Assembly: GCA_025774865.1 (NCBI GenBank)
Contig: JALGZO010000567.1
Location: 1 to 5,801, forward strand
Origin: a bacterium
Lineage (GTDB): Bacteria; ARS69
Length of the DNA: 5,801 nt
Direction: 5' to 3'
The notes under the pieces are model-generated. The model searched no databases and was not told where the DNA came from. It saw only the letters and a list, made by a program, of their open reading frames with translations. A program made the translations under genes and the position numbers. Each line of letters opens with the position of its first letter. The stretch's first letter is position 1. Positions 4,322-5,801 of this stretch are shown here, piece after piece.

Positions 4322-5801
4322 ATGGAGTCGCCGGGACAGAACCTGCGCCGGCTCCATGTCCTGATCTGCGTGGTGGGCCTGGGATTGTACGTCCCCGGCT
4401 TCGTGCAGCAGGCGAGGCAGCCCACGCTTCCTCCCGACCTACCGCGGGAGACGCTGGCCTACCCGGTGCACCTCGGAGGCCTCGAGGCCGCCAACGCCGA
4501 GCAACTCCGCTTCCTCGGCGAGGGGTGGCCGGTCGGAACCCGGCTCGAGCTGCGCCAGGCGGACGGCCACACGCGTCAGGTCGAGCTCGTGGCGCGCCGC
4601 GATCGCACCTACCTCACGGTCGCGGCGTTTGGCGCGCTCTTCTTCTGGGCCATGTGCTTGTTCGCCTTCACGCCTCGTCTCGCGAGCCCGGGCGCGCTCC
4701 ATTCCTTCTGGGTCACGTTTCCCTACGGGCTCGCCATCGCGATCGGGGGAATCTACTTCCGCGGCGACCGTCCCTGGACGTGGAGCATTCTCGGACACCT
4801 CCACCTCCTCTGCCTCGCCGCGCTCCCGGTGATCTTCGTGGCGATGACGTCCTCGTTTCCGAAGCGGCACCCGGTACGGGACCGATTTCCCTGGCTCATG
4901 CCGGGGCTCATCGCACTCGCCGCCGGGATCGCATTGTGGCAGCAGTGGAGCTTCGAGGCCTTCTTCCGCGACCCCGTGCCCGCGCGCGCCGTGGGCCTGG
5001 CTCTCGCCGGACGCGCATCCGACTTCGTCATGGTGGGCCAGGTCGTGATCGGCGTGATCTTCCTGTTCCAGCAAGGAAGGGCCGCTTCTCGGTCGCGGGA
5101 ACGTGACCAGGTTCGCTGGCTGTTCTTCGGTTTTCTGATCGGCGCGACACCTTACGTCTTCCTGCGCACGCTTCCGGCCGCGATCGGACTGCCGGCGCTT
5201 CTGCCCGCCAACGTGGATCGCCTCTTCGAGCTCGCGATTCCCATCACGTTTCTTCTCGTGGTGGCGCGGCACCAGTTCCTGCAGATCGACGTGATTCTGC
5301 GAAGGGGGCTCATCTACGGAGCCCTCACGACGATCTTCCTCCTGGGCTGGATCTCCGTGCTGTTGCTCGTACGACCGATCCCGGTCGGCGTGCCGTCGTG
5401 GGTCGCCTCGCTTCTGTGGGTGCTCTTGGGGGTCGGAGGGGGACTGCTCTTCCGGCCCGTCCGATTGACGGTCGCCCGGTGGGCGGACCGGAGCTTCTTC
5501 CAAATCCTCCACGCGCGCGACGAGATCCTCGCGGAGCTTGATCGAGATCTCTCGCGCGCCACGACCACCACCGCTCTGCTGCGCTCGGTGTTCGGATGCT
5601 TGAATCGTGTGCTCCATCCTCAGCGGCTGGCGCTCCTCGCGCATGAAGGGAAGGAGGTGCGCGGGGAGGGTCGGACGGGCCTCGAGCCCGAGGCGCTCTT
5701 GCGGGTGTGGCAGGAGTCGGGTTGCGCGGAGCTCGAAGTCGTCGCCGCCCCGGGGGCCACCGACCAGCCCGACGCCGAGAGCGAAGACTTCCCTCCGTCA
5801 T
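4322..5801 (+). CDS. N-terminal part of a ComP-like multi-pass membrane sensor, probably a histidine kinase (3' end missing)
   Basis: The frame is open from an ATG with a strong Shine-Dalgarno to the window edge: 493 residues with no stop. Residues ~11-29 are a first membrane helix. Residues ~46-93 form a small extracytoplasmic domain resembling a degenerate PDZ (HLGGLEAANAEQL, GTRLELRQADG). About nine more hydrophobic segments follow, near 97-116, 127-146, 153-177, 190-206, 232-250, 263-283, 301-317, 329-350 and 357-378. The stretch with RDQVRWLFFGFLIG, IPITFLLVVARHQFL and DVILRRGLIYGAL is characteristic of ComP-like sensors. After the last helix, RWADRSFFQILHARDEILAELDRDL begins the cytoplasmic linker, equivalent to the 'VDR-x-F-[YF]-R' segment that precedes GAF and kinase domains; a GAF-like domain may begin near 411. 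The output domain is outside the window. Histidine kinase is most likely, but a SpoIIE-type phosphatase or cyclase is possible. The signal sensed is unknown. The gene is divergent from the jelly-roll gene. Confidence 0.83.
   Translation, partial: MESPGQNLRRLHVLICVVGLGLYVPGFVQQARQPTLPPDLPRETLAYPVHLGGLEAANAEQLRFLGEGWPVGTRLELRQADGHTRQVELVARRDRTYLTVAAFGALFFWAMCLFAFTPRLASPGALHSFWVTFPYGLAIAIGGIYFRGDRPWTWSILGHLHLLCLAALPVIFVAMTSSFPKRHPVRDRFPWLMPGLIALAAGIALWQQWSFEAFFRDPVPARAVGLALAGRASDFVMVGQVVIGVIFLFQQGRAASRSRERDQVRWLFFGFLIGATPYVFLRTLPAAIGLPALLPANVDRLFELAIPITFLLVVARHQFLQIDVILRRGLIYGALTTIFLLGWISVLLLVRPIPVGVPSWVASLLWVLLGVGGGLLFRPVRLTVARWADRSFFQILHARDEILAELDRDLSRATTTTALLRSVFGCLNRVLHPQRLALLAHEGKEVRGEGRTGLEPEALLRVWQESGCAELEVVAAPGATDQPDAESEDFPPS

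Noticed and set aside
4439-5644. Minus-strand open frame of 401 codons, very rich in Arg, Glu, Asp and His
   Set aside because: It is the antisense of the sensor gene. The opposite strand has a strong Shine-Dalgarno, membrane helices and family-like motifs; this one shows no domain.
5325-5801. Minus-strand open frame of 158 codons at the right edge
   Set aside because: Arg/Pro/Ala-rich antisense shadow of the sensor gene.

Overview
The window is GC-rich, densely coded bacterial DNA. It holds five protein genes (two cut by the window edges) and no RNA gene, mobile element or CRISPR array that I can see. Four of the five products are predicted to be secreted or surface proteins. Two end in a FlgD-Ig-like / type-IX-like C-terminal sorting domain and one looks like a small outer-membrane beta-barrel, so the cell is very probably a diderm (Gram-negative-type) bacterium. 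High GC together with FlgD-like C-terminal domains and FG-GAP proteins recalls Candidatus Eisenbacteria or a related FCB-type lineage. That assignment is inference from style, not from a marker gene.

Layout, left to right: (1) 2-403 (+), the C-terminal tail of a secreted protein ending in a FlgD-like domain; (2) 429-2639 (-), a 736-residue FG-GAP protein with seven tandem repeats, an Ig-like segment, an FN3-like segment and a FlgD-like C-terminal domain; (3) 2712-3311 (+), a 199-residue probable outer-membrane beta-barrel; (4) 3390-4118 (-), a 242-residue secreted protein resembling concanavalin-A-like/LamG-like jelly-roll proteins; (5) 4322 to the right edge (+), the membrane and linker part of a ComP-like multi-pass sensor protein, probably a histidine kinase, truncated by the window end.

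Strands alternate at every gene (+ - + - +), so each gene should be transcribed alone. Genes 1/2 and 3/4 converge. The second pair is separated by a strong GC hairpin whose U-tract faces gene 4. Genes 2/3 and 4/5 diverge from short intergenic regions (72 and 203 bp) in which promoter-like hexamers can be picked out. The gene 4/5 region also carries direct and inverted repeats that look like an operator or an mRNA leader structure.

Nothing in the sequence ties the genes into one pathway. A cautious reading is an envelope/surface neighbourhood (exported beta-propeller, exported jelly-roll, outer-membrane barrel) next to a membrane sensor. I found no clear new multi-gene system. The items most worth a second look are the complete seven-blade propeller with its recent blade duplication, the promoter/start-codon conflict of the FG-GAP gene, the repeat-rich leader of the jelly-roll gene, and that gene's possible C-terminal tag.
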